Shown here piece by piece: positions 1 through 11,062 of a stretch of 64,000 nt of DNA (positions are counted from its first letter, which is position 1; the number at the start of each line of letters is the position of its first letter). The stretch lies in contig JANUWF010001468.1 of NCBI GenBank assembly GCA_026120185.1, positions 1,054,001-1,118,000 of the forward strand. The letters are read 5' to 3'. The DNA comes from Voacanga thouarsii (lineage: Eukaryota; Streptophyta; Magnoliopsida; Gentianales; Apocynaceae). Below the pieces are notes generated by a model. It was not told the origin of the DNA. It worked only from the letters and a program-made list of their open reading frames with translations, and did no database searches. The position numbers and the translations under genes are program-made.

Positions 1-2
1 GA

Positions 3-915
3 GCTGTGGTGAATTTGCAGAGAAAGGAATTGGTTCAAAGTCTCCTTTACCTTGAATTTGAAATTCCAGATTGTAGAGCCTGTCAACAAGGAAAGCAATC
101 AAGACTTTCCTTCAAGCAAGTAACTTGGAAAGCTACTGAAAAGCTACAATTGATATACACTGATTTAGCTGGACCTCACAAAACTCTATCTCTGAATGGG
201 AGTAGGTATTTCCTTATCTTCATTGATGACTATTCCAGAATGTGTTTGATCTATTTTCTCATATTCAAGTCTGAAGTTGCTGGTGTTTTTTGGAAATTCA
301 AGCAATAGATTGAAACACTAAGTGGTCACAAAATCCAAACATTGAGATCTGATAATGGGAAGGAGTATCAGTTTAATCTTTTTTGTGAAGAAGTTGGGAT
401 TGAATATCAACTCACTACTCCATACACTCCACAGCAAAATGGAGTCAGTGAGAGAAAAAATCGTACCATAATGGAGATGGCTAGATGTTTGATGTTTGAG
501 AAGAATTTGCCAAGAGAATATTGGGCAGAAGCAACACACACTGCAGTCTTCCTTCTCAACAGGCTTCCTACAAAAGCTGTAGCAGAAAAAACTCCATATG
601 AAGCCTGGTATGGTTTTAAACCTTGTTTGAAATATCTCAAAGTATTTGGATGCTTGTGTTTTGTTTATGTTCCTTAAATCAAAAGCGATAAACTGGATTA
701 AAAAGGCAGAAGCAAGGATCTTTGTTGGTTATAGCACAATCTCTAAAGCTTACAGAATTTTCTAACCAAAAACTAAGAAAATCTTGAGAAGTAGAGATGT
801 GCATTTCATAGAGAATGATGAGTGGGATTGGGAAGGAAAGCCATTAGCTTTGGTTCCTGACCAAGTTCCAAAATTGCAGCTCAAAGAAGATGAGTTGCTT
901 GATGACATTCCTATT
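3..915 (+). pseudogene. copia integrase remnant (element A)
   Basis: The reading frame opens inside the GAG-pre-integrase zinc region (CRACQQGKQSR) and runs through the integrase core. The first catalytic Asp is in the IYTDLAGP context, the second in LRSDNGKEY, and the Glu in GVSERKNRT, giving the D-D-E triad of retroviral-type integrases. A conserved tail follows (PYEAWYG, VFGCLCFVYVP). The frame is broken by a TAG at 306-308 and a TAA at 675-677; similarity to the integrase-to-RT linker continues past these (IFVGYS, SRDVHFIENDEWDWEGKP). It is a dead gene with recognisable catalytic positions. Confidence 0.88.
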
Positions 916-957
916 AGAGGTATGTGATCACTTTTTGATATTTATTAAGGATGCAAT

Positions 958-2060
958 GTGGCTATACTTGAACCTACAGATTTTTTGGAAGCTAAGAAGG
1001 ATCCAAAATGGATTACTACAATGAAGGAAGAGCTTAAGATGATTGAAAAAAAATCAGAATTGGAAGTTGGTGAAAAGACCTACAGATAGAAAAGTGATTG
1101 GAGTAAAGTGGGTATTTAGAACCAAATTGAATCCTGATGGATCAACGAACAAGCATAAATCTAGGCTTGTTGTGAAAGGGTATACTCAGATTTCTGGTGT
1201 TGATTTTTCTGACAATTTTGCTCCTGTTGCTAGACTAGAAACAATCAGGTTGTTACTTGCAATAGCTGCACAAAAAGGTTGGAAAGTCTATCAACTTGAT
1301 GTTAAATCAGCCTTCTTGAATGGTTTCTTGGAAGAGGAGATTTATGTTGAGCAACCTGAGGAATTTGCTACGAAAGGCCAGGAAGATGATGTATACTTGC
1401 TCAAAAAGGCCTTGTATGGCCTAAAACAAGCTCCAAGAGTTTGGTATAGCAGAATTGATGAGCACTTGATGCAACTGGGTTTTAGAAAAAGTCTAAGTGA
1501 AGCTACCCTCTGCATCAAAGGTGATGAAATCAATTTTGTAGTTGTTTCTTTATATGTGGATGATTTGCTGGTTACAGGAAGCAATGAAGAACTTGTGAGA
1601 AAGTTCAAAGAAGATATGAAGCAAACCTTTGAGATGACAGATTTGGGAGAGATGACTTACTTTCTAGGAATGGAAATAAAGCAAAACAATGGGGAAGAGT
1701 TTATCTGTCAAAAGAAGTATGCTAAGGAGATTCTGAAAATTTCAAAATGGATGCATGCAAGAGTGTAGATACTCCAATGTGTCAAAAGCAGAAGTTGAGT
1801 AAGAAAGATGAAGCTGGGAAGGTTGATGAAACCTTCTACAGAAGTCTAGTAGGTTGCCTGATGTATCTAACAGCTACAAGGCCTGATATCTTATACTCTG
1901 TAAGTCTATTATCCAGATTCACAAATTGTGCAACTGAAACACATTTTTCATGGTTGCAATTCCTATCTCTCATAATCCTGTTTTTCATGGGAAAACTAAG
2001 CACTTCAATATTAAGTTAATTTTTCTTAGAGAAGTGTAGAAGGAAGGCTCAGTTGGTTTG
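958..2060 (+). pseudogene. copia reverse transcriptase with mostly deleted RNase H (element A)
   Basis: The RT starts in one frame near 960 (DFLEAKKDPKWITTMKEEL), continues in a second from about 1043 (VKRPTDRKVIGVKWVFRTK, QLDVKSAFLNG) and in a third from about 1747 (DTPMCQKQKLSKKDEAG, SLVGCLMYLTATRPD). The catalytic motif YVDDLLVTGS is intact near 1553-1582. RNase H is almost entirely missing: after LLSRFTNCATETH (about 1945) the sequence jumps to the very end of the domain (SHNPVFHGKTKHFNIK, read in a shifted frame near 1970-2015). That fits an internal deletion of several hundred bases. Confidence 0.87.
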
Positions 2061-2160
2061 AAATATTGCAAATCTGATCTTCAACTAGCCTTTGCCAATA
2101 AGCAAGTTTGAGTTTCTTAGAGAGAAACTTGGAGTTTACAGCAACCAAAGTAAGGAGGAG

Positions 2161-2203
2161 TGTTGAAGTTGTGCTTCAGCTATTGCAACATTGTCTAAAT
2201 TGG

Positions 2204-2253
<50 letters not shown>

Positions 2254-2530
2254 GTTTGATTATTTCAAATGATTTGCTGATTTTTAGTAAGTTGTTGATC
2301 ATGTAAATGTGTTCCATGTAGTGTCTTGTTTCTAGATATTGATCATGGAAATGTGTTCCATATAATGCCTTATTTTTTTCATTTCTTCAGTTACTATTTT
2401 TGTTGTATTTAAACACATTCTAAGACAAAATAAAGACTTAGACTTTACATAGCAAACTGAGTTGTTCTTTTTTACTCTTGTTGATCATTTGATCATCTTA
2501 GTCTCTCTCATTCTTTTTAAAATTCCAACA
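2161..2530 (+). repeat. 3' LTR of copia element A
   Basis: It begins TGTTGAAG right after the polypurine tract and ends ATTCCAACA, the short inverted TG...CA ends usual for copia LTRs (370 bp). A TATA-like stretch and AATAAA near 2425 are consistent with U3/R signals. The partner LTR is outside the window, so divergence and target-site duplication cannot be checked. Confidence 0.75.
2207..2250. repeat. (TA)n microsatellite inside LTR A
   Basis: An uninterrupted run of TA dinucleotides inside the U3 part of the LTR. Confidence 0.95.
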
Positions 2531-4400
2531 CTTGTACCATTTCTCTATATCTTACCAATTCAACCTGCAAAAGTGTATCAATGGGATCAAGCATGCGCCC
2601 TGCTCAATCATTTTGACCATGAATCACTCTCCAAACTTTTGCTAATTTTCTTGTAGTCTCCTTAGCTAGTGCAACTCTTTCTCCATCATCCTTTGCTTGT
2701 CTTCCTATCAAGTTCAGAAATTACAAAGAATGAGTCAATATTCGGAACCACTTTGGTGTTAACAAGTACTCTCTATTTGCTATCTCAGGAAGAAAGTAAT
2801 CACTCAGGGACCATCTAGTCATTGGAACACGAAGCATCCTAAGCTTCCCTTTAAATAAAAATGTTATCTTGTGGAATGGAATTGCCAGGGAGATACAGGT
2901 GGAAATCTTTGGCGATCCAAAAGTTCTGCAAAACTCGAAAAAATTCCCATTTCTCTTGTTGGGGTAGAATGCCTTTCCTTATAATGGCCCTTTTTGGAAT
3001 ATGAAGGAATAATTAGCCCAGCAAGGAAATTTGAATTGACCTAGACACATTTGTGAAATGCATAAGGCCAATTCAAGATTTCTTTCAGCAATTAGGGCCA
3101 ATTGATTCCTTCATGCCTAAAAAGGATCATTTTGAGGAAAAACCAGTAGAATGTTATGATGAAAGATCAAGATGTAAATTGGACTTGTACTGCATCTAAT
3201 TCAACATATAATAGTTACATCAACCTCCAAACTTTCCCAAGATATTTTAAAGATTCAACTCTAATAAACTTTCAAAGAAAACGTAATTCAATTGTTGAGT
3301 TATTACTTCAACATACATCAACCTAATGAAAATATTCTACTCTCTGGTTAGGTTTTAGTCATATGATAAAGATCTAAATTTTTTAAACAAGCATATAATT
3401 ACTTGATTGTTAAGTTATCGATTCAAAGCACATTAACCAATTAATAACAAATTTATAATACCCCATTTTGTGGTTCAACATAGCTCAACCTCCCATTGAT
3501 AATGAACTTGTAATATTCCACCTTCTAGTTAGGCTTTACTTGTATGACTTGTTGAAGTGAGAGTGCTGAAATGATTGTAGGCATTACTTTTCTTGTTCAA
3601 CATTTCAGCTGAAGTTGAACTTTTCTGTTTGTAGTCAATTTTTTTTTTTAAAAAATAAAATAAAATATGTATCATTTAAAAATGATAAAAAAAAAATATT
3701 ATACATTTTAGTAAGATTTAAAAAATTATAGATAGGGCCATGGTTAATGATAATTTTTATATAAAATAATATTATTGGAATCCAATTGACGATACAAAGT
3801 CATCAATTATAGTAGTAATTTCAACCCTAATTCTATAACGAAATTATTCTTTGATTTTTTTGGTAGAATTGAAATTATTCTTTTCATTTAAAGAATTGAT
3901 TTGGTGCTGGGTGTGGATTGTAAAGGTTCTAAGTGGATTTGATCTTTATAGTCATAAATTCTTAAAATGTTGGGTATATATTTACAAGGTATAATTTGTA
4001 AAAAAAAAAAAATACTTAATGACTTAATCTTTGTAAATTATATATTTTAAAAATTTATACACTTTTGAAAGATATAATAAATCATACATATAGTACAAAT
4101 TTTTAATCTAATAATTTACAAGAATCTTGTCTCTGTAAGTTTTTTTTTTTTTTTTAACAATTTGGTCTATAAAAATTAGGTCAATTCAAGAAATTCCTTT
4201 TTTAGTATGTCAATCTTAAAAAAAATGAATATTAAATTCAAGAAATTTAAAACAAAAATATGCACGTTCAATTTGGAGCCGACAAAATAATAAAATTATT
4301 TGTAGTCCAAGGTAAAACATAGACGACAGGAAAAATGGAAGAAGGGAAAAAAATCCCAGCAAAGAAAAGATTTCTAAATGGGTCGTTTTGGGTTTCGGTC
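2531..4400. other. AT-rich intergenic DNA, no gene seen
   Basis: No reading frame with recognisable similarity and no RNA gene. From about 3600 the sequence becomes very AT-rich with homopolymer runs. A short (GAT)n(ATT)n microsatellite lies just beyond, at about 4754-4785. Confidence 0.6.
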
Positions 4401-7400
4401 GGACTGCCTGGAGGCCCATTAATTTGAGCCCATAGGTTTTAAATAAATTAAAATATCCGTTACCGTTAAGGCTGTTACATTTACTGGCGCAATGACATGA
4501 AACTGATAACACGCTTCTGTCATCTTTTCAAGAAATTCAAAATCCTCAAAGCTTTGAAAAAAAATGCGCATCAATTTTTGAGTGAGCCTGCAGTCACCCT
4601 TTGAGAATTGAGAACTAGTTCTCAAAAGGAAATACTCCTCTGTTTCATTGGTGTTGATTGAACAATATGCATACCCACCATCTATTTGATTAAATTCTTG
4701 AATGAAACCCATTTTACTGAATTTTCAGGGTCACAAAAAGAATCCATAAAAGATGATGATGATGATTATTATTATTATTATTATTTTAAATACATTTTTT
4801 ACCCTTTTGTTTTGTTTTCATATGGGGAGTTCATGGTGGAGTTTGTGCTGGTCAGGGATATGGTTTCTTTGAATATTCTAATTTGTTGCCTCTTAGAAAT
4901 GATGCCATGATGGATGAGAGGTTCCTTTGGGGAAAATTCATAACAGGAAATTGACCCATCGCTTCATGGATGGTGGTAATTTTGATATAGGTATCACATA
5001 TCAAGTAATATCTGTTCATGATCGATGGAATTGCCTGGAAGATGATGTTGGTGTGTTTTAACTCATGGCAATGGAAAGGGCTTCAGGAATATTATGAAAT
5101 TTCCCAGTAGAATGGTACATCATGGACCATAATAATAAGAGCTACATGAAGGCTGGGAATTTGAATGGTTCAAGATGTTTATAAGACACCAGAGATTTGT
5201 GAACAATCTGGCTTGAAGATGATTACATAAATAGACATGCGTAATGCTGTTATAATGCTTTGAGCAGGACGTTCTCCATCCAGATAGAATGTTTTTTACT
5301 AGTGTTTCGATGGAGTGAGAAAAATGCATTTGAAATCATGAACTAGTATAATAAACAAAACTTTCATGGAGTATGATTTGTGCTTGTATTTTTGCAGAAT
5401 CTCTTAATGCTAAGGAGGGGCTTAAAGCAAATGGTCAGTAATTTGAAATTTAACTGTCAAAAGTGTTTGGATCCACAGAGATTTCCTTGGTTCTCTGTGC
5501 TGCACTGAACTAGTCCATAACCTAGCAATTGGCATCACATCAGACCTAGATTTATGTGACATGCTTTGCTTTTGCTTATAATGTTGGTTGTAGTATTGAA
5601 GCTAAGGAATTCCGAAAGTTACTCCTTTATTGCACAAGCATGGTGCTGCTGATAGCTTGTTGATGTTTTTAATGTATCAACAATATATAGTTAAGTTAAG
5701 GAAGTTGGTATAGAAAGGGGGTGCTGGTTTGGCTTTGCAGTGCACGAATTAGGAATGGAAGATGTCATGGATCTGATTATGAAGGATTTGAGGCTTATAT
5801 AATTTGTTATTTCTTTTTCTTATTCATTCATCTCCGGAAACTAAATTGAAGTACAACTGTCAGCTAGCAAGTAGTTCAAGAGGTGTTAGTATGATTCTGT
5901 CAGTAATCATCTGATTGTTTCTAACCTTACCGTGCAGGATGTTGCATGATTTAATAACTATCTACTTGAGTTTAGCGTAATTTTGGAGCGATTCATATGC
6001 TTTTGTAAATGCAATATTGTGTTCTGTATGGGTAGTGAGACTCATTTGCAAATTTTCAAGTTGTTCAAGAAAAATGGTGGTACTTCCAACAGGTATCTCA
6101 TTCTCTTTTAATTTCTGAAACTTGATAGTTTTTAAATTTCTTATTATTATACATGTTTCATGCCTTTTAATTTTTTGAATCTCTTTTTTTGCTCAAGTAC
6201 TTGAATGTGGTTGTGGCCATAAGGTACTTTTTATCTGTTCCATTTAACTCCACCCTAAATGATATCTTTATGGCTATTAGGTGGAAGGAAGAAGTCCTTT
6301 TCAATATACATTTATGGCTGCATATGATTTAGAACTATAGTTTCCTGAAATCATGTTGTGGCTATTCTTTGGTAATCTTTACTTGATATTTGATGTCAAT
6401 GTCAATATTAAATATCTAAATTGCATTTATTGCTTTTGAAAACAAATATCCCAGTGGGGACAAAATTATTCAATCCTACACAGACACTCTAGATGTGAAA
6501 AAGAGGTAATGAAAAATTAGCAGGAAATCACCCAAATCACAATGAAAGCAGGACCAAACTGAACCAAGCATATGGTAGTAGCTATGGCCAGCTTTATGAC
6601 TTATACCTGTCACCATTTCTTATATGTTTTGTAGGTCTTATATGGTCATTCTGTCACAATACGTTGTTACCTTCTCGGTGTGTTACAAAGCACCCTCAAT
6701 AATCCCTCTGAAAAGCAAAGGTGGTAGAAGTTCTTGTTTAATATCTGCTGCTTGTTTGTTGAGCAGAAATAGTGCCTAATCTGAAGAATTGCTAAATGGT
6801 TTAAGTTTTGATTACTTTCTTATTTGAAGTTCTGTATCCCTTCTTTCTTTTCCTTAAATTTTTTGTTGACCATCCATTGAAGTAAAGGTGTATTGATGCC
6901 ACTATATTGATATCTATTATCTGAAAAAAATTTCTGCCCCCCATGGCATGCTTGACTGTTTACTCTTATTATGAAATTATTTCTTGAATATTACTCTTTG
7001 AAGCAGCATATTTTCCGAAAATCTATGCCTGAACTGCGGCGAGTTGTTAGGATATTCTTATTAACGTGACTTATTCCTCCATTGCAATTAATTTTTGAGT
7101 AACGTCTTTGAAACCATTCGTTTATAATCACCATTGTAACATTCATGAATTGATGCATCCTCGTTGCATGATGATTTAATCAAGGGAAGTATACCTCCTA
7201 TTGTTAGAAATAGTCTCCATTCTATGGACTCTTTCAGTCCCTGGATCCATGAAAGTGGGGAAAAATAAATGAAAATTCTAAAGATCAGAATGGAGGATAG
7301 AATTCAAAATTTTAGCTATAGTAAACCCCCACAACAGCCCCCACCCAACCCTCTCTCTGAAAGTATGCATTGCATTTTTTTTCTATAATTTGTACAAAGA

Positions 7401-8864
7401 ATACCATCATATCTCAAACCTGATCATTTCTGGTATTGGTGACTGAGGTTCATTGAACCTAGAGGATATTAGATAAATTAACAATATCGGTAAAGGACAT
7501 CCATTATCATAAAATAATGATTAACTTATTTCACCTTTCAATAGACTATGGATGTACATTGCACAGGGCTCTAAAATGGTCATCTTTACTATTTAAAAAA
7601 TTTGTTAAGAGTACAGTATTTACAAAGCACAAAAAATTTCTCCAGTGCCCAATAAGATTCTGATAGGGAAGATCATTTTGATAATGTAGCATGCCCTCCA
7701 ACTAGCTAACAGAATGGTAAGGGATTACTTGTGGTTCCTAATCCAAGATACCAAATGCAACAGTAAGGATGCATACATTAACCAATGCAGTTATAAATAT
7801 TCATTCTTCAATCACATGATATGTACAAATGGATTCTCCATCTTCCTTGTTGAAGGTGGCAAATTTGTAATGATTGGTGAATTTCTATGCATTTCTTAAC
7901 TGTCCAGCCCCATTATACCCCTCTCTTTCTCACCCACCCAAAGAAGGGGGGGGGAATATGAAAAGAAGATCAGTCAATTATCTCTGAATCCTTTGGTACA
8001 GGATTTTGTCTAAATGGTGATTGCTTCTTGTACTGTTTTCGTGATCCTTATGACTGATTCTGTCTGTTGACTGTTTCCAAATCCTGTATCAGCACAAATT
8101 GTTGGTATCGAACACCATACGTGGTATGGTATCTCTCTGTCTAGGACCAGTTCCAGAGACAATAATTGGACTAGAAATCTAGTTTCGATATTGTCTAACA
8201 TTTTTTTTAACTGGTATAGTAAGATCTCTGTCTTAATTGTACAGATGAAAGAATTATCAATCTTCACCGTTCTGGTTCTTAAATTTTGTCTGAAGTACTT
8301 CACTATAACCGCATATTTTGTAATGAAAGAAATTATAGATCTCGCTGATTATATTTAACTGATGAATTTAGTTTTCTGCACGGAAGTAATATGAAGTACT
8401 TTTTTCCTGCTTTTTGTTTTCTCAAGCTCTGTGCATGCAATGTCTACCTTTGTAAAAGAGTAAATCCATGGGGATGAGTGTAAGTAATAATCCTTTAGCT
8501 TCAAACATCTGTGTCTTACTGTAATATTGCTTTGAAGGGCATGGGATTTGGTACTTCATATTTTTGCCTACCATGTTTCATCCTCTTCAATAATGAACAT
8601 TGGTGTTCTTGCGATGTCCATATTATCCCCATTCTGAAATGTTTTCTGATTTTGTTTCTTTATTTTGTTTTTGGTTAGAAGAAGTTTAAGAAATATTGGG
8701 AATATGGTAAATCCATTATGTTCTATATAATTTGATGAGGCTGCATATCCTATTTGCAACAACTGATTGCTTTAATTAGTGAGCAAGGACAACAAAATGA
8801 AAAGTTGGCTAATACTTTTTGGACCTTTAACTGGGATTCTCCAGTTCATTTGTCTAGGATGATG
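4401..8864. other. transcript-like region without a recognisable coding gene
   Basis: Base composition is closer to that of plant genes and introns than the flanks. Pyrimidine-rich stretches end in CAG, and candidate donors appear, for example TTTTTGCAG followed by an exon-like 36 bp ending before GTCAGT near 5393-5440, and AACAG/GTATCTC near 6090. No frame longer than about 100 codons is present and none of the translated segments was recognised. A 97-codon minus-strand frame at 4419-4712 also resembles nothing known to me. It could be a spliced non-coding RNA, a decayed gene or ordinary intergenic DNA. Confidence 0.3.
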
Positions 8865-9093
8865 GGAAATTCTTAGGTGCACCCCGCATATGTATCAAAT
8901 GCTTTAGATAGTTGTACCATGTATAAATACTTTAGATACTTGTACCATGTATAAATACTTTATAACAGATAGTTGTACCATGTATAAGTAGATAGTTGTA
9001 CTAAGAAATTATATAACAAATACGGTATATAATTTTATCTGCTTATAATACAAACACTTAAAACATCCGGCACACGTACACCTAAGAATTTTC
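8865..9093. mobile_element. small MITE with internal short tandem repeats
   Basis: GGAAATTCTTAGGTGCAC at the left is matched in inverted orientation by GTACACCTAAGAATTTTCC at the right, giving terminal inverted repeats of about 17 bp around a 229-bp AT-rich interior. The interior holds about four imperfect copies of AGATAGTTGTACCATGTATA (8906-9000). No coding capacity. The superfamily was not determined. Confidence 0.6.
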
Positions 9094-9610
9094 CATTAGA
9101 ATGATAAGAAACAATTAGTACCTGAAGGTGACTACTCATCAGTGCTTAATTGTAGAAGTCCATAAGAAATATGAGGAAACAGTCCAAACTGATTTTGATT
9201 CCTGATACATCAATAACAATTTGATAACAGGAGATTTCATGTACAAAAGAATGCCTTGAACACAAACTCTATGCCTGTATTAATGAAAAGAGCATAAGCA
9301 AAATTGGGTAGCAAGGATATGTTCCTGTGTACAGTTGTTTTCAAAGCAGATATCTTTATACATGGTTTATATGATGGATTATTACAAGCAAAACACAAAG
9401 GTCACAGGATCTGAAAACCACCATGGTTCTCCTGTAACTTTACGTAAAAAACCCGTGCTGATATTGTCTTTCTTCTGTTTACTTCCTAGCCAGAATCCAT
9501 TGGAAACTGTTGAGATACAAGAAACTTCTCTTCGAGAACCCAAGCTCAGAGTTCTTCTCTCTCTGAGAGACATCTTCTCTTGTATTCATAGGCTTGCTCG
9601 GTTTTTGGTT
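9094..9610. other. 3' flank of the IAA4-like gene
   Basis: Downstream side of the minus-strand Aux/IAA gene; probably contains its 3' untranslated region. No clear polyadenylation signal or other gene was recognised. Short frames on both strands here resemble nothing. Confidence 0.4.
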
Positions 9611-10494
9611 TCACACCCCACAACCTAAGCCTCTTGCTTCCGATCTTTTCATGATTCTGAGTCTCTTGCAGGATGACATGAACATACTGCATATATGGCA
9701 TGCACAAAATTAGTATATATGTTGTCATGTTTGATGTTTCAATGCTATATAGCACAGAAAGATGGGGATTGGGGGCGAGGGGAGGGGGGTTGGGGTGTTG
9801 GATTGATCAGAGAGAGGGAGGGAGAGAACTTACTCCCACGGAACGTCACCGACCAGCATCAAGTCACCATCTTTGTCTTCATATGCAGGTGCATATTCTG
9901 ATCCTTTGTAGCCTTCCCTCTCTGAGTACTCACCTATGGTGAGTTTGAACATGTTCTCCAAAGCTTTCAGGAGCTCTGGGTATCCCTTGTACACTTTCAA
10001 ATCAATCTTTCTCAGATAAGGGGCACCATCCATGCTTACTTTCACATAGAATCCAGTCTCAGCTTCTGTTTTCTTTTGTTGGAAACTGTTCTTCCTATAG
10101 GATCGAACTGGTGGCCACCCAACAATTTGTGCCCTGCCATTCATAAACCAATTAAACTAGTCAGCTCTGAGTTGTAATTTTAGCTTTCTCATGCCTACCT
10201 ATGTATTTTCAGCTCTGAGTTGTATTTTCAGATATTCAAGATTGTGGCAGAAACTTACTTGGCAGCGGGTGCAGCTTCTTGGTCACCATGCTTGGCATCA
10301 TCACCTTTTGGAGCACTCTCATCTGCTAAGTCAGGCAAGGTTCTTTTGTTATTCTTAGCACAAAATGCCACTTCTTTCTCAGCTTCATCTGTGCCTGGCA
10401 ATCCCAACCTTAGCTCAGTTGCCTTGAGATTCAGATCACTGTCATGAGCCACAAGGTTTTCCATTCTGCTAGATGATAATCCCTTGCTGAACAA
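9611..10494 (-). CDS. IAA4-like: Aux/IAA auxin-response repressor, IAA3/IAA4 clade
   Basis: Short-lived nuclear repressors of this family bind auxin response factors through a PB1 domain, recruit TOPLESS through an EAR motif, and are degraded when auxin bridges them to TIR1/AFB. Exons inferred from splice sites and reading frame: 10494-10259, 10133-9834, 9686-9611 (stop TGA), giving 203 residues. Visible motifs: domain [10 protein letters not shown] (residues 26-34), degron [13 protein letters not shown] (82-94), PB1 domain from [13 protein letters not shown] (about 109) to the C-terminus, ending GLGCGV. Met-11 (10464) begins the segment [20 protein letters not shown], which aligns better with known IAA4 N-termini, so translation may start there. 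Two odd residues lie in PB1: Leu-170 where DGDWML normally has Trp, and Arg-193 where IMKGSEA normally has Gly. The introns fall at K|AQ and W(D/E)|MF, as in the family. The clade call comes from the C-terminal REGYKG and GLGCGV signatures. Confidence 0.92.
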
Positions 10495-10698
10495 ACAAAA
10501 CCAAAGCCAACCCAGATACCAAAACCAAGTTCTTGAACAAATTCACACCTTCAAGCTTGAATTGATGGATCAAATTCCTGAGGATTTGTAAGCTATTGAG
10601 AGAAGGTAAATGCACAGGTTCTTTTGGAACAAGTCAAGAGAAATGCTATTGCTGTTATGTGTGGAGCTGTTGGGGTGGTGGTAATGCAAGTTATTGCT

Positions 10699-10709
10699 GT
10701 TTTATATAG
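10699..10709 (-). promoter_or_regulatory. TATA box of the IAA4-like gene
   Basis: On the minus strand the sequence reads CTATATAAAAC, a near-consensus plant TATA box about 205 bp upstream of the first ATG, implying a 5' leader of roughly 170 bases. Position and match only; no transcript data. Confidence 0.6.
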
Positions 10710-10799
10710 GTACATGATTTAAGGAGTATCGAAAAGGTGTGGGTTTTTAGAGAGTAGTGTGTTGTAATGGTATCAAATGTGCATGATTTTCGGACAAAG

Positions 10800-11060
10800 G
10801 CAAGCTAAGCTGTCGGTAGCATTAGCAGCACCTTTGAGGCTAGTGCTCCTACATTTAGGAGACAAGGGTTCGACAAGCTCAGCCGCCCGTATGGACGACT
10901 TTTAAGAACTTCATGGCAACGGTCAAGATGCGGTTTGGGAGGCTGTGGGAGTAATATCAGGAACGTTGGATTAAGAGGGGGCAGGTGGAGGAACCTCGCA
11001 TGTGAATTAAAGGGGTCCACGTGGGTGTTGGGTAGGGCATAGCATGGGCATGTGAGACTC
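10800..11060. repeat. GC-rich island with tRNA-like segment (possible SINE relic)
   Basis: This 260-bp block is much richer in G+C than its surroundings. Its left part contains CTCCTACATTTAGGAG, a hairpin like an anticodon arm (10846-10861), followed by GGGTTCGAC, which resembles a T-loop/B-box. It includes GAGACA (TGTCTC on the minus strand, 10859-10864), an auxin-response-element core, upstream of the IAA4-like TATA box, but that hexamer falls inside the tRNA-like segment. A SINE or other tRNA-derived relic is my best guess; no terminal repeats or poly(A) tail prove it. Confidence 0.35.
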
Positions 11061-11062
11061 AT

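Larger units (their letters stand above)
1..2530 (+). mobile_element. Ty1/copia element A, truncated at the left edge and decayed
   Basis: The order integrase, reverse transcriptase, residual RNase H, polypurine tract, 3' LTR is that of a Ty1/copia retrotransposon. The 5' LTR, gag and protease would lie left of the window. The coding part has in-frame stops (306-308, 675-677 and others) and changes frame at least twice, so the copy is dead. A polypurine tract (AAGGAGGAG, 2152-2160) directly precedes the TG that opens the 3' LTR. Copia membership is certain from domain order; the family was not determined. Confidence 0.93.
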
